In this document: piece after piece, positions 8,824-16,998 of the stretch | Layout of the letters: each line of letters opens with the position of its first letter | Numbering within the stretch: the stretch's first letter is position 1 | NCBI RefSeq assembly: GCF_009650765.1 | Contig: NZ_CP045740.1 | Span: 4,006,001-4,070,000, forward strand | Source of the DNA: Streptomyces sp. SUK 48 | GTDB taxonomy: Bacteria > Actinomycetota > Actinomycetes > Streptomycetales > Streptomycetaceae | Direction of reading: 5' to 3' | Length of the DNA stretch: 64,000 nt | Made by a program: the position numbers and the translations under genes | Notes under the pieces: model-generated | Databases searched by the model: none | What the model saw: the letters and a program-made list of their open reading frames with translations, nothing else | What the model was told of the DNA's origin: nothing

Positions 8824-9741
8824 ATGCTCGACTTTCGCGAGTTGGCGCCAGATGGCGAGGGCTTGGAGCAACTAGTCCGAGAGCTCGCCCTGGCTCTCGG
8901 CTACAGAGCCAAGTGGTCCGGTCGGGGAGCCGACGGCGGACGCGATCTCCTCCTGGAAGAACCAGGTGATGCCCTGCTCGGGGCGAAGACACGGAGATGG
9001 GTGATCTCCTGCAAGCACATGGCCCACGCCAAGGATGGTGCCGGACGTTCGGTCAACGGTGAGGACGTTGGGAGCATTGGCGGCATCGTGGATGCCGTTT
9101 CTCAGCATGACGCTGATGGGTTCCTCCTCGTCTGCTCCACCCAACCTTCAAGCGCTCTGGTAACGAGGCTGGAATCGATCGAGCGAACCAAGGGCGTGCA
9201 CACCCACGTGTGGGACGGGGTGGAGCTCGAACGAATGCTCGCGAGTCCCCGAGGCTGGGCGGTGGCCCAGCGGTTCTTCCCGGTGAGCGCCGAAGCCAGC
9301 GGTTGGAAGGTCTTCGCCACCAGTGAGCCGAACCGGTTCATTGGCATCACCCGGGGCTTCTACCTCCGTGTCGCCAACCGACACGGGAGCGCGGTCGGAT
9401 TCCCGCTCAGCTGGATCGACGAACGCCTGGACAGGGTCGCCTCGATCTCACTGCCCGTTGGGCACGAGATTCGCCCGCGGGGTGTCTTCTACGACGACAA
9501 GCACGGCGGATTCGTCTGGTATCTCGACTACCTGTACGGCTACCGCAGTTGGCAGCCTGAGGAGATCGAGCGGCCGATGGACGAGTACACGTTGCGTCAG
9601 CGGCTCGGCGACGATGGCGTCTCCTATGACGACGGCCAGTACGACAACTTCGAGATCACCTTCAGGAAGGTCAACAGAGGTCACGACGCCTATGACGCGG
9701 ATCACTACCGGTACTACGAGAGTGTCCCCAGCTACGTCTAG
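8824..9741 (+). CDS. Mrr-type PD-(D/E)xK nuclease-domain protein
   Basis: 305 residues from ATG 8,824 with AGGGAG upstream. The N-terminal 120 residues match the Mrr catalytic fold: a conserved Glu helix ('GEGLEQLVRELA'), 'GRGADGGRDLL' carrying the metal-binding Asp, and 'RRWVISCKHM' carrying the xCK catalytic half. The rest (about 160-305) is unfamiliar, rich in Trp, Tyr and Asp, and may recognise a target or bind a partner. Such proteins cut DNA, often modified or invading DNA, in restriction and other defence systems. It is convergent with the large STAND gene at 9,961, and the two could be one defence locus. Confidence 0.8.
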   Translation: MLDFRELAPDGEGLEQLVRELALALGYRAKWSGRGADGGRDLLLEEPGDALLGAKTRRWVISCKHMAHAKDGAGRSVNGEDVGSIGGIVDAVSQHDADGFLLVCSTQPSSALVTRLESIERTKGVHTHVWDGVELERMLASPRGWAVAQRFFPVSAEASGWKVFATSEPNRFIGITRGFYLRVANRHGSAVGFPLSWIDERLDRVASISLPVGHEIRPRGVFYDDKHGGFVWYLDYLYGYRSWQPEEIERPMDEYTLRQRLGDDGVSYDDGQYDNFEITFRKVNRGHDAYDADHYRYYESVPSYV

Positions 9742-9960
9742 GGCGCTGGTAGCCGACGATCCGCCCCCAAGCGACGCCCCCGAAGCAGCACAGGCGAGGC
9801 GGACCATGCCGAAACGCTGAGCTTGACCGACAGGCTCAGCGTCCCAGCCTGATCACTTGCCGCTGCCCTCGGCGAGGGTTTGGGCGACGAGGACGTTGGC
9901 GTGGCCGTGGCCGTGCCGACTGCTCATGCCAACCATGCCTGGAACCAATTCAGAGCAGTT

Positions 9961-12900
9961 TTAGCCGAGTTGGCGTTGCATGTCCCGTGCAGATGCCAAC
10001 AGCCCGTCCGGGGCGCGACAACCATTCTCGTACACCATCACGACATCGATCAGTTGCCGATCTGCCGCTGCGGGTTCGCCAAGGAGCAGATACGCGTAGG
10101 CCAAGTTCAGCCGGGCGCTCAGGGTTTCCTCGTCGTCGCTGCCGAGGTGCGAGGCCAGTGGGTCGACCAGGGCATCCAGTTCGCGAGCGGCAAGGCCTAC
10201 TCGGCCCTGACGCAGAGCGACCGCCGCCGCCTGACTGAGCGTTCTCAAGGTATCAGGGTGCCTCGCGCCCAGGACGTCGCTTTGCGCCTCAGCCAAGAGC
10301 CGCAGCTGATGCTCGGCGGCGGTGTCCTGCTCTAGCTCGAAGTACAGGTCCGCCAGGCGTCGACGCACCGAGAGCAGAATGGGGTGGCCGGTGCCGTGGG
10401 AGGCAAGGAGATAGGTCGACAGGGACTGCAGCACGGCCTGGGCCTCGACGTGTCTGTCGAGCAGACGAAGCGTGTCGGCGTGGCCCAGGCGAGCGTCGAC
10501 TGTCTCAGGGTGAGTGGGACCAAGCGCTGCTGCCAATGCCTCGGCCGCAGCACGGAAATGTTCCTCGGCCTCGGCGGGCCTTCCCGTCTCGGCGAGCAAC
10601 CCAGCGAGAGTACCCCGGGCCCGGTGGGAGGACGTATGCCCTCGGGGGGCAATACGGGCCCACGTCGCGTGGATATCGCGCAGCTCTGCCTCCGCCTCGT
10701 CGAACCGACCGAGATGCAGAAACGCGTAGCAGACGTTGTGCCGGGTAACCAGAGTGCTCGGATGATCGTGGCCCAGCGTCTGTCCTTCCAGGCGGAGAGT
10801 CGCCTCGAACTCGACGAGGGCCTGCTCGACCTCACCGAGTTCGAGCAGCAGGTCCGCCAGTTCGTGGCGGGCGATGAGCGTGGTGGGAGAGGTGTCGCCC
10901 AGCGCGTTCGCCATGTCGGGGAGCAGTTGCTCGAACGAGCTGCGGGCCTCGGCGAGGTTTCCTTGGCCACGCAGCGCTCTGGCAAGTTCGTGGCGCGCCG
11001 CGAGGGTGGTCGAATGCTCGGGGCCCAGGACGGCGGTCAGATGCGGAACGAGTCCAGAGAACTCCGCGTGCGCGCCCTCGACGTCTCCCCGCTGGAGGCG
11101 AATCCGGACCAATTCGTGGCGAACGGTCAACGTGTTCTCGTGATCCGGACCGAGGACCTGCGTCGCTGTGCGCAGAACGTCACCGAAGTCTGCCTCCGCT
11201 TCGTCGAGACGACCTTGATCGCGTTTCAGCAGGGCGAAGTTGTGCCGTGCCGCCAGGACGGTTCTGGGACCGTCATCGGGAGCGGTGCGTGCGTACGCGG
11301 TCAGGGCATGGCTGAACTGCTCCTCCGCCACTGACCACTGGCCTGACTGCTGCGCGTACACCGCCGCCCGGTTCGCGAGATCGCCTCGCATCCGGTGCTC
11401 CAGCCAGGCAGCGTGCGTCGTGTCTGCCGCCACGTGGACGCAGTGCGGCAGCAGCAGCCGCCACATAGGCCAGTTCGCCGGGGCTACCGGGTCGAGCCCC
11501 TTCGCCACCATCGCGAGCAGGGCGGTCGACAGCGTCGTGTACAACGGTGCCGCCTCGACGGCGGCCGGCTGGGTACGGGTGATCTCCCGGACGAGCGGGT
11601 GGACGATCAAAGTTTCGGCCGTCGAACCGAGCCCCTCGAAGCGCCGACGGTGCAGCAGTCCGCACCCCAGCAGACCGCGTACCGCAGCTTCGAGCCCGGG
11701 AGAGGACAAGTCCTTGAAGTCGTTTGCGGTAGCGAGCACGCTCCTACGAAGCAGGGCGACCGGCAGCGGCTCAGGTGCGAAGAACGAGATCAGCCGGAAC
11801 AGTGGCCGCGCGGCCATTATGCCCCGCATCTCCAGTAGATCCAGCGACATCTCCCATGTACGGGCAAGCGGGCCGTGTGGATCGTGTGGCAGCGCTGCGA
11901 CCGCCTCGGCGAACTCCGCGTCCAGTGCGTCCCGATACGCAGTGAATGTCCGAGGAACCTCCGACTCGGGGAGCACCAGGTCGCCGCTGGTCATCGCCAG
12001 ATACTTGCCCACGAGTAGCAGAGCGAGAGGGAGGCCGCCGAGTCGCCGCGCCAGGTGTACTGCATCGCGCTCAGAGCCGGCGTCCGGCGCCAGTTCACGG
12101 AGCATCTCGGCGCCTTCGGCCTCGGAGATCGGGGCAACGGCATGGACCGCCGCCGACGTCCACCAAGAGCCGGAGTTCTGGTCGCGGCTCGTCACCACCA
12201 CCATGTTGCCCGCGACCGGCTGCCTGATCCAGTCCCGCACCACGGCCGGGTCGTCGGCGTTGTCGACGACCAGCAGCCAGGGCCCAGCGGTCGAGCTGTT
12301 CAGAGCGTCCCACAGCACATCCCGGGCCGCCTCGTGGTTGCGCCACACCTCACGCGCTTCGGCGCGCTCCACCCCTGCTTGTACGGCGACCTCTCGCAAC
12401 GCCGCCACGAAGGCAGACGGGGTCGCGGCGTCGACCCACCACACTGTCCGCTGTGCGGCGACCCGTCGAGCGAGCGCCAGCGCGACCGTGCTTTTGCCGG
12501 TGCCGCCCATCCCGCATAGGACCAATCGCCCGCCAGCATTCGCCACCCGCTCCTCCAACGCGGTCAGCAGCACCTCCCGCCCTCGGATCCGGTGCTCGAC
12601 CAAGTCCTCGGGCACCGCCACCGACAGGTCGCCGACGGACGCGGTGCTCATACCCGGCAGCGGCGGAAGACTCAGATATCGCTCGGCCAGGAAGTAGAGC
12701 TCGGGCCTGGTCAGGAGATCTGTCAGAGCAACTGCATCGAAGATCTCCAGCTTGACCTGGTGGACATCGCGCGCCTCGTCCTCCAGCGTGTGTCGTGTGC
12801 TGACCGGCACCGGGGCCACTGTGAAGTACAACACGCGGTGTACGGGACTGCCTTGACCGCAGATTGAGGCCAAATCCCGTCTGATCTTGGCGGGGACGCG

Positions 12901-13185
12901 GTCCTTCTGGATCGTGCAGGCCAAGACGACCTTCTCCCTGGAAGCCAGGCGCGCGAAAGCCGAGACCGGCGACGGTGACGCGACAAGGTTCGTCCAGAAA
13001 CTCTCGGCGTCCCGACCCTGATCGCCCCCGCTGCTCACGGGGCCGGTCGCCGGCACCAAATTGCTCACGAGCACCAGACGGGCCACGTCGAGACAGAGCT
13101 GTTCGAACTCGTGATGCGCGTTACGCTCCCCGAGAGTATCCAGGGCGTACCGGATCAACAGGCCAGACTGCCTGGGGGTGTTCAC
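9961..13185 (-). CDS. Nuclease-like / NB-ARC STAND ATPase / TPR protein, candidate antiphage sensor
   Basis: 1,074 residues from GTG 13,185, with GAGGAG upstream. N-terminal 150 residues: 'GGDQGRDAESF' then 'KVVLACTIQKD', the spacing and residues of a PD-(D/E)xK nuclease with a Q-x-K style active site. Residues of about 200-500: NB-ARC ATPase with Walker A 'GMGGTGKST', Walker B 'WLLVVDNADD' and 'VVVTSRDQ'. Residues of about 600-1,074: kinesin-light-chain-type TPRs repeating 'LGPDHENTLTVRHEL'. The effector-switch-sensor order is that of Avs/NLR-like immune proteins. It lies beside an element boundary and opposite another nuclease gene. A regulatory role is less likely given the effector domain. 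Confidence 0.8.
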   Translation of the reverse strand: MNTPRQSGLLIRYALDTLGERNAHHEFEQLCLDVARLVLVSNLVPATGPVSSGGDQGRDAESFWTNLVASPSPVSAFARLASREKVVLACTIQKDRVPAKIRRDLASICGQGSPVHRVLYFTVAPVPVSTRHTLEDEARDVHQVKLEIFDAVALTDLLTRPELYFLAERYLSLPPLPGMSTASVGDLSVAVPEDLVEHRIRGREVLLTALEERVANAGGRLVLCGMGGTGKSTVALALARRVAAQRTVWWVDAATPSAFVAALREVAVQAGVERAEAREVWRNHEAARDVLWDALNSSTAGPWLLVVDNADDPAVVRDWIRQPVAGNMVVVTSRDQNSGSWWTSAAVHAVAPISEAEGAEMLRELAPDAGSERDAVHLARRLGGLPLALLLVGKYLAMTSGDLVLPESEVPRTFTAYRDALDAEFAEAVAALPHDPHGPLARTWEMSLDLLEMRGIMAARPLFRLISFFAPEPLPVALLRRSVLATANDFKDLSSPGLEAAVRGLLGCGLLHRRRFEGLGSTAETLIVHPLVREITRTQPAAVEAAPLYTTLSTALLAMVAKGLDPVAPANWPMWRLLLPHCVHVAADTTHAAWLEHRMRGDLANRAAVYAQQSGQWSVAEEQFSHALTAYARTAPDDGPRTVLAARHNFALLKRDQGRLDEAEADFGDVLRTATQVLGPDHENTLTVRHELVRIRLQRGDVEGAHAEFSGLVPHLTAVLGPEHSTTLAARHELARALRGQGNLAEARSSFEQLLPDMANALGDTSPTTLIARHELADLLLELGEVEQALVEFEATLRLEGQTLGHDHPSTLVTRHNVCYAFLHLGRFDEAEAELRDIHATWARIAPRGHTSSHRARGTLAGLLAETGRPAEAEEHFRAAAEALAAALGPTHPETVDARLGHADTLRLLDRHVEAQAVLQSLSTYLLASHGTGHPILLSVRRRLADLYFELEQDTAAEHQLRLLAEAQSDVLGARHPDTLRTLSQAAAVALRQGRVGLAARELDALVDPLASHLGSDDEETLSARLNLAYAYLLLGEPAAADRQLIDVVMVYENGCRAPDGLLASARDMQRQLG

Positions 13186-13638
13186 CAGTCAGCTCCTCAC
13201 CTCGGCTCCCACAGGAATCACCGACAGTCTGCCGCACCCCTCTGACAATGGTGCTGATCAAACCGCGAACACCCGGGACCGGCTGAGGAGTTGCTGTACC
13301 GTCGCACCCCCTCGCGGCCGTTCGCGTCGGGAACATCGGCTGCATGGACACCCTGCTCGTCGGCGAAATGGTCACCGTCGACGGGTGCCGGGACCGACAA
13401 CTTCCTGCGACATGTGCAATCGCGACCGAGGCTGTCGAGCCGCCCGGGAAACAGCGGTGATCGGCCGACGCAAGCACCACCCACGCCCCTAGCCAGACAG
13501 CTCAGCGACGTCGTGCCCATAGCGTGCCCTTAAGAGCGGAAAGCAGCGGTCAACAGCGGCGCAAACCGACCCGCACGACCACCCGAAGAGATGACGTATG
13601 CCCAGGTCAGAGGCATAGCACCCGCCCAAGCGCCGTCG
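13186..13638. other. About 450 bases without a gene, next to the attachment site
   Basis: No convincing gene. It holds the ribosome site and presumably the promoter of the STAND gene (left end). It also holds a short direct repeat around 13,541-13,560 (AGCAGCGGTCAACAGCGGC) and an inverted repeat TATGCC/GGCATA at 13,597-13,602 and 13,612-13,617. These might be integrase arm or excisionase sites, given their place inside the element end; this is speculative. Confidence 0.35.
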
Positions 13639-13683
13639 CTTCCCAAGCTGAGAGCGCGAGTTCGATTCTCGTCACCCGCTCCA
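13639..13683 (+). other. Attachment site: 3' part of tRNA-Gly(CCC)
   Basis: These 45 bases read as the anticodon loop with CCC (CTTCCCAAG), the 3' anticodon arm, variable loop, T arm (GCGAG/TTCGATT/CTCGT), 3' acceptor strand CACCCGC, discriminator T and encoded CCA. The sequence upstream (CGCCGTCG...) does not pair to close the anticodon stem and supplies no D arm or 5' acceptor strand, so no functional tRNA can be made here. The bases are followed at once by a perfect terminator. This is the structure left at the far end of an element that integrated into the 3' end of a tRNA gene. Confidence 0.82.
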
Positions 13684-13690
13684 TGATTGA

Positions 13691-13718
13691 GGCCCAGGTC
13701 GGAGACCTGGGCCTTTTT
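13691..13718 (+). terminator. Rho-independent terminator of the tRNA-Gly gene
   Basis: A perfect 10-bp stem (13,691-13,700 with 13,704-13,713), loop GGA, and a run of five T. It belongs to the chromosomal tRNA gene whose 3' fragment precedes it. Confidence 0.9.
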
Positions 13719-13830
13719 GCTGTTCCTGCCCGTGAAGCGGCGCGGGCCGGAAAAGTTTCCGATGCGATGCAACCCGGTGCCGAGCCCGTGCGTAGAGGAG
13801 TCGACAACCACAGCTCACGGGGAGTTCCTC

Positions 13831-14844
13831 ATGCACTCGAACCGTTCGGCCGGGCGGGCCGTCGGCCGTCTCGGGGCCGCTGTCGCGGCCTGTGTCGCTC
13901 TGCTCTCGGCCGTCGGCTGCTCGGCGGACGCGGGTACCGGCGTTCGGACGGCCGGCACACCGGACGCCGAGGCGTCCGCCGCGGCGGCCGCGAAGGCCGG
14001 GGGCGGCCACAAGGACGGCAAGGGCGACCCGTCCGGCGGCCGGTCCGCCCCGTCCGTGCCGGAGCCCGCCGTGCTCGCGCGGGCGCAGGTGCACATATCC
14101 GACGGGGACACGGTCGGTGTGGGCATGCCGATCTCCGTCACCTTCCCCCGGCCGGTCCCCACCGCCGATCGCAAGGCCGTGGAGAGCTGGCTGCGCGTGC
14201 AGACCTCCTCCGGCACCACCGGCGCCTGGAGTTGGGTGCGGGACAGGAACCTCCTGGACGGGCAGCGGGTGGACTTCCGCCCCAGTGGCACGTACTGGAA
14301 GCCGGGCACCAAGGTCACTCTGCGCCGGGGCTCGCACGGCGTGAGCCGCTTCACCATCGGCCGCTCGCTGATCGCCACCGTCGACACGAAGACGGACATG
14401 ATGACCGTCGACACCGGCGGGAGGACGAACCGCGTCCCGATCACCGCGGGGAAGCCGGGGCTGGACACCTGGAAGGGGACGATGGTCGTGATGGACAAGC
14501 AGCCCAAGGTGTTCATGGACTCCCGCACCGTGGGCATGGGCCCGAACGACACGTACCACGGCTACTACTACTGGGCCCTGCACCTGACGACGTCCGGTAC
14601 CTACGTGCACCAGAACCCGCACGCCGACACGGCGGCCGGGCACAGCAACGTCACCCACGGCTGCGTCGGCCTCGCCACCACCACCGCCAAGGGCTTCTAC
14701 GGCCAGGTCATGGTCGGCGACGTCATCAAGGTCACCGGGTCGGACAAGGACACGGTCGCCGCCGGGAACGGCTACGGTGACTGGAACCTGACCTGGCAGC
14801 AGTGGCTCGACCACAGCGCCGCGGGCGCCACCACGACCGCATGA
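13831..14844 (+). CDS. L,D-transpeptidase lipoprotein (Ig-like plus YkuD domains)
   Basis: 337 residues from ATG 13,831, with GGGGAG upstream. A signal peptide ends in a lipobox-like 'LLSAVGC' (Cys30), so it is probably exported and lipid-anchored. A Gly/Lys/Ser-rich linker leads to an Ig-like domain (about 90-190, 'VGMPISVTFPRPV'). The YkuD catalytic domain follows, with 'HGYYYWALHL' and the active-site 'VTHGCVGL'. It makes 3-3 crosslinks in peptidoglycan or attaches proteins to it. The stop overlaps the start of the ECF sigma gene (ATGA), an unusual coupling that suggests co-regulation of envelope stress genes. Confidence 0.9.
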   Translation: MHSNRSAGRAVGRLGAAVAACVALLSAVGCSADAGTGVRTAGTPDAEASAAAAAKAGGGHKDGKGDPSGGRSAPSVPEPAVLARAQVHISDGDTVGVGMPISVTFPRPVPTADRKAVESWLRVQTSSGTTGAWSWVRDRNLLDGQRVDFRPSGTYWKPGTKVTLRRGSHGVSRFTIGRSLIATVDTKTDMMTVDTGGRTNRVPITAGKPGLDTWKGTMVVMDKQPKVFMDSRTVGMGPNDTYHGYYYWALHLTTSGTYVHQNPHADTAAGHSNVTHGCVGLATTTAKGFYGQVMVGDVIKVTGSDKDTVAAGNGYGDWNLTWQQWLDHSAAGATTTA

Positions 14845-15413
14845 CCCCCGTCGCAACGGCGGCGGTACACCACCCGCCCCGCGCCGCAGCGAGAGAGCAC
14901 CACCAGGTGACCGAAGCCGAGTTCGACCTCTTCTACACGGCTGCCTATCCGCGGCTGGTCGGCCAGCTGTACGCCCTGACGGGCGACCAGGCAGAGGCCC
15001 AGGACGTGGTCCAGGAGGCGTTCATCCGCGCCTGGGACAGGCGGGCGTCCGTCCTGAACGGCGACCGGGATCCCGAGGCATGGCTCCGCACGGTCGCACA
15101 CCGCCTGGCGATGAGCCGGTGGCGGCGAGCGCGCCACTGGTGGCAGCTGGTCCGGGGCGAGCACGCCCCGCGGCCGGTGGCCGAACCGAGCCCGGACCAC
15201 GTGGCGTTGGTCGCCGCTCTGCGGTGCCTGCCGGAAGCCCAGCGGACCGCCGTCGTGCTGCATCACCTGTGCGATCTGAGCGTGGAGCAGATCGCCGCCG
15301 AGACCGGCGCGGCTCCCGGCACCATAAAGGCGCGCCTCTCACGCGGCCGCACCGCACTCGCCGCTCACCTCGTGAGCGAAGCACCGCACCCGACGGAGGA
15401 AGCCTGTGCCTGA
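14841..15413 (+). CDS. ECF RNA polymerase sigma factor (SigE family)
   Basis: 190 residues if ATG 14,841 is used. A GTG at 14,907 starts exactly where similarity begins ('VTEAEFDLFYTAAYPRLV') and may be the real start. Region 2 contains 'DQAEAQDVVQEAFIRAWDR'; region 4 contains 'LSVEQIAAETGAAPGTIKA', the -35-binding helix-turn-helix. It directs polymerase to a small regulon, probably cell-envelope genes given its L,D-transpeptidase neighbour. The following membrane protein may act as its anti-sigma factor. Confidence 0.9.
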   Translation: MTPVATAAVHHPPRAAAREHHQVTEAEFDLFYTAAYPRLVGQLYALTGDQAEAQDVVQEAFIRAWDRRASVLNGDRDPEAWLRTVAHRLAMSRWRRARHWWQLVRGEHAPRPVAEPSPDHVALVAALRCLPEAQRTAVVLHHLCDLSVEQIAAETGAAPGTIKARLSRGRTALAAHLVSEAPHPTEEACA

Positions 15414-16125
15414 GCAGCAGCCCCCGCAGTCGCTGACCGAGTCGGAACTGTCCGCCCGCTTCCGCCGCTTGGCCGAAGACGGCAGGGCACCGGTCCCGAC
15501 CTCGGGCGCGCAGGTCAGAGACCAGGCGGTACGCCGGCGCCGCAACCGACGCGCCGCGCTCTCCGTCACCGTCGTCGCGGCGGCGGCCCTCACCGTCGTC
15601 ACCACCGGCGTCCTCGACTCCCCCGCCAAGCCGGCCGCGCCTCCCGTGACGTCCGTGTCCCACACCCCCCGGCCCGTCCCGTCCCCTCCGCCCGTCCAGC
15701 GGGTGACGGTCGACCTGAACTCCCAATCCGTGGAGGTCAAGGGGACGCCGTACGGCATCGCCGTGCCCGTGCCCGTCTGCCCGATCGGCGAGACGAGGGT
15801 CACGGTCACCGCCAAGTACCGCACGCTGGCCATGCCCGGTCCGGCCGGCAGCGGCATGGCATCGCCGCTCAAGCGGTGGGCGGTCACCTTCACCGACCGC
15901 GATCACCACGAGCGGCTGCTGTTCTGGGCCCTGGACCCCTCCGAGACCTTCCTCAGCGTCGCCCGCAACACCTCCGGCTCCCTCGTCCTCCCGTACGAGA
16001 CCGGCAAGGAGCTGTACGACGCCGTCGGGCCCGGCACGCGGGTGGACATCAAGGGCTGGCAGGCCGCGAACGCACAGCCCGACTCCATGTGCTCCGACCG
16101 CCGACCGGTCACCGGCACCCACTGA
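15406..16125 (+). CDS. Single-pass membrane protein, possible anti-sigma partner
   Basis: 239 residues from GTG 15,406, overlapping the sigma factor stop by eight bases. The first ~45 residues are cytosolic and helical ('LTESELSARFRRLAEDG'), then Arg-rich 'RRRRNRRAAL', one membrane helix at about 50-69, a Pro-rich linker and an extracytoplasmic domain with three Cys. The layout of short cytosolic helix, membrane segment and sensor domain is that of anti-sigma factors, but no ZAS zinc motif is present. The anti-sigma role is inferred from gene order. Confidence 0.7.
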   Translation: MPEQQPPQSLTESELSARFRRLAEDGRAPVPTSGAQVRDQAVRRRRNRRAALSVTVVAAAALTVVTTGVLDSPAKPAAPPVTSVSHTPRPVPSPPPVQRVTVDLNSQSVEVKGTPYGIAVPVPVCPIGETRVTVTAKYRTLAMPGPAGSGMASPLKRWAVTFTDRDHHERLLFWALDPSETFLSVARNTSGSLVLPYETGKELYDAVGPGTRVDIKGWQAANAQPDSMCSDRRPVTGTH

Positions 16126-16324
16126 CCACGTCATGTCAGCCGGTCGGGCAGTGCCCGGCAGCCTCGTCAGCGAGAGCACAAAGCTCACCGATGAATTCTC
16201 GGTACCGGCCGGGGGCCTCTCGGTCCGGGCGGGGGTGCGGGGGCTGCGGGCATGTGGGGGTTTCCTTTGTCGCTGCGGCCTGACGGGGCGTCAGCACCTC
16301 AGGTACTACGACGACTCCGCGGCC

Positions 16325-16852
16325 TCACTCTCCCTGCCCGGTGGGCTCGTCGTGGTCGTCGAGCAGGGGGCTGTGGCGTTCCGTGAGGGGGCCGACGCCG
16401 AGGTCCTCGCGCATGAGCTTGCGCATCCTGGCCGCGGCCAGGCCGCGTGCCTCCCAGCGGGCGCGGTCCTCCGGGCTGCTGACCGCGGTGCCGGCGACGT
16501 AACCGTCGCAGATGCGGCGCAGGCAGTGGAAGACGCCGTTGGACGCCTTGACGACAGGCTGGGGGGCGATGAGCCACATCCGTTCCGAGGCGATGCCTAT
16601 GCCCGAGTCCCGGAACGCCTCGCGCAGCGCGAGGGCCCGCTCGTCGTCGGACGGGTGCTCCCGCTGGGCCAGGGCGCGCAGGGTCTCGCCGAGGACCTTC
16701 ACGGTGGTGGTGTACTGCGTGTAGATGTCGAGCCGCAGCCGAAGGGCTTCCTTGGCGTCGTCGTGCTTCCACCGGTTCCGGTCGGCGACGACGGTGGCGA
16801 CGATGCCGATCGCGGCACCGGCCAGGGTGGAGAGCAGTGGCAGCGAGTCCAT
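16325..16852 (-). CDS. Small membrane-anchored hypothetical protein
   Basis: 175 residues from ATG 16,852; upstream reading is Arg-rich noise. An N-terminal helix (about 5-27, 'LLSTLAGAAIGIVATVVAD') is followed by a soluble helical domain ('RLDIYTQYTTTVKVLGETL'). This is a common Streptomyces architecture of unknown role. It lies downstream of the toxin/immunity operon on the same strand but is separated from it by about 150 bases. Confidence 0.65.
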   Translation of the reverse strand: MDSLPLLSTLAGAAIGIVATVVADRNRWKHDDAKEALRLRLDIYTQYTTTVKVLGETLRALAQREHPSDDERALALREAFRDSGIGIASERMWLIAPQPVVKASNGVFHCLRRICDGYVAGTAVSSPEDRARWEARGLAAARMRKLMREDLGVGPLTERHSPLLDDHDEPTGQGE

Positions 16853-16998
16853 GCGGGTCAGCTTGGGGCATCGGGCGGCGGGGGCACCAGGGGGGCGCCA
16901 GGCTGACCGGTGCCGGGGCGGGGTTGGTAAGGCCGGTCTGCTGTTTGCCAGTTGAGGTCGCCGGCGATGAGAGGGGAGGGTCAGGCCGAGGGCTTGGC

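Larger units (their letters stand above)
1..13683. mobile_element. Right-hand part of an element integrated at tRNA-Gly(CCC)
   Basis: The right boundary is set by a 3' tRNA-Gly(CCC) fragment at 13,639-13,683. To its right come the tRNA terminator and then ordinary chromosomal genes. To its left lie a glycosyltransferase/kinase operon and nuclease/STAND genes, a typical cargo arrangement. The left end, the intact tRNA and the integrase are not in the window, so the size and class (ICE, AICE, prophage remnant or plain island) cannot be stated. No replication, transfer or phage structural gene is visible. The boundary is seen directly; that the whole left part is one element is inference. Confidence 0.65.

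Noticed and set aside
9742..9960. 24-codon tail-like reading on the minus strand ('GHANVLVAQTLAEGSGK')
   Set aside because: Looks protein-like but too short, with no start or upstream frame; at most a relic of a gene end.
13631..13683. Possibility that a complete tRNA-Gly gene is present here
   Set aside because: The bases before the anticodon loop do not pair with the 3' anticodon arm, and no D arm or matching 5' acceptor strand (GCGGGTG) is found upstream.
13530..13811. Minus-strand small frame containing 'GAGDENRTRALSLGS'
   Set aside because: This is the well-known false translation of tRNA antisense sequence; no gene.
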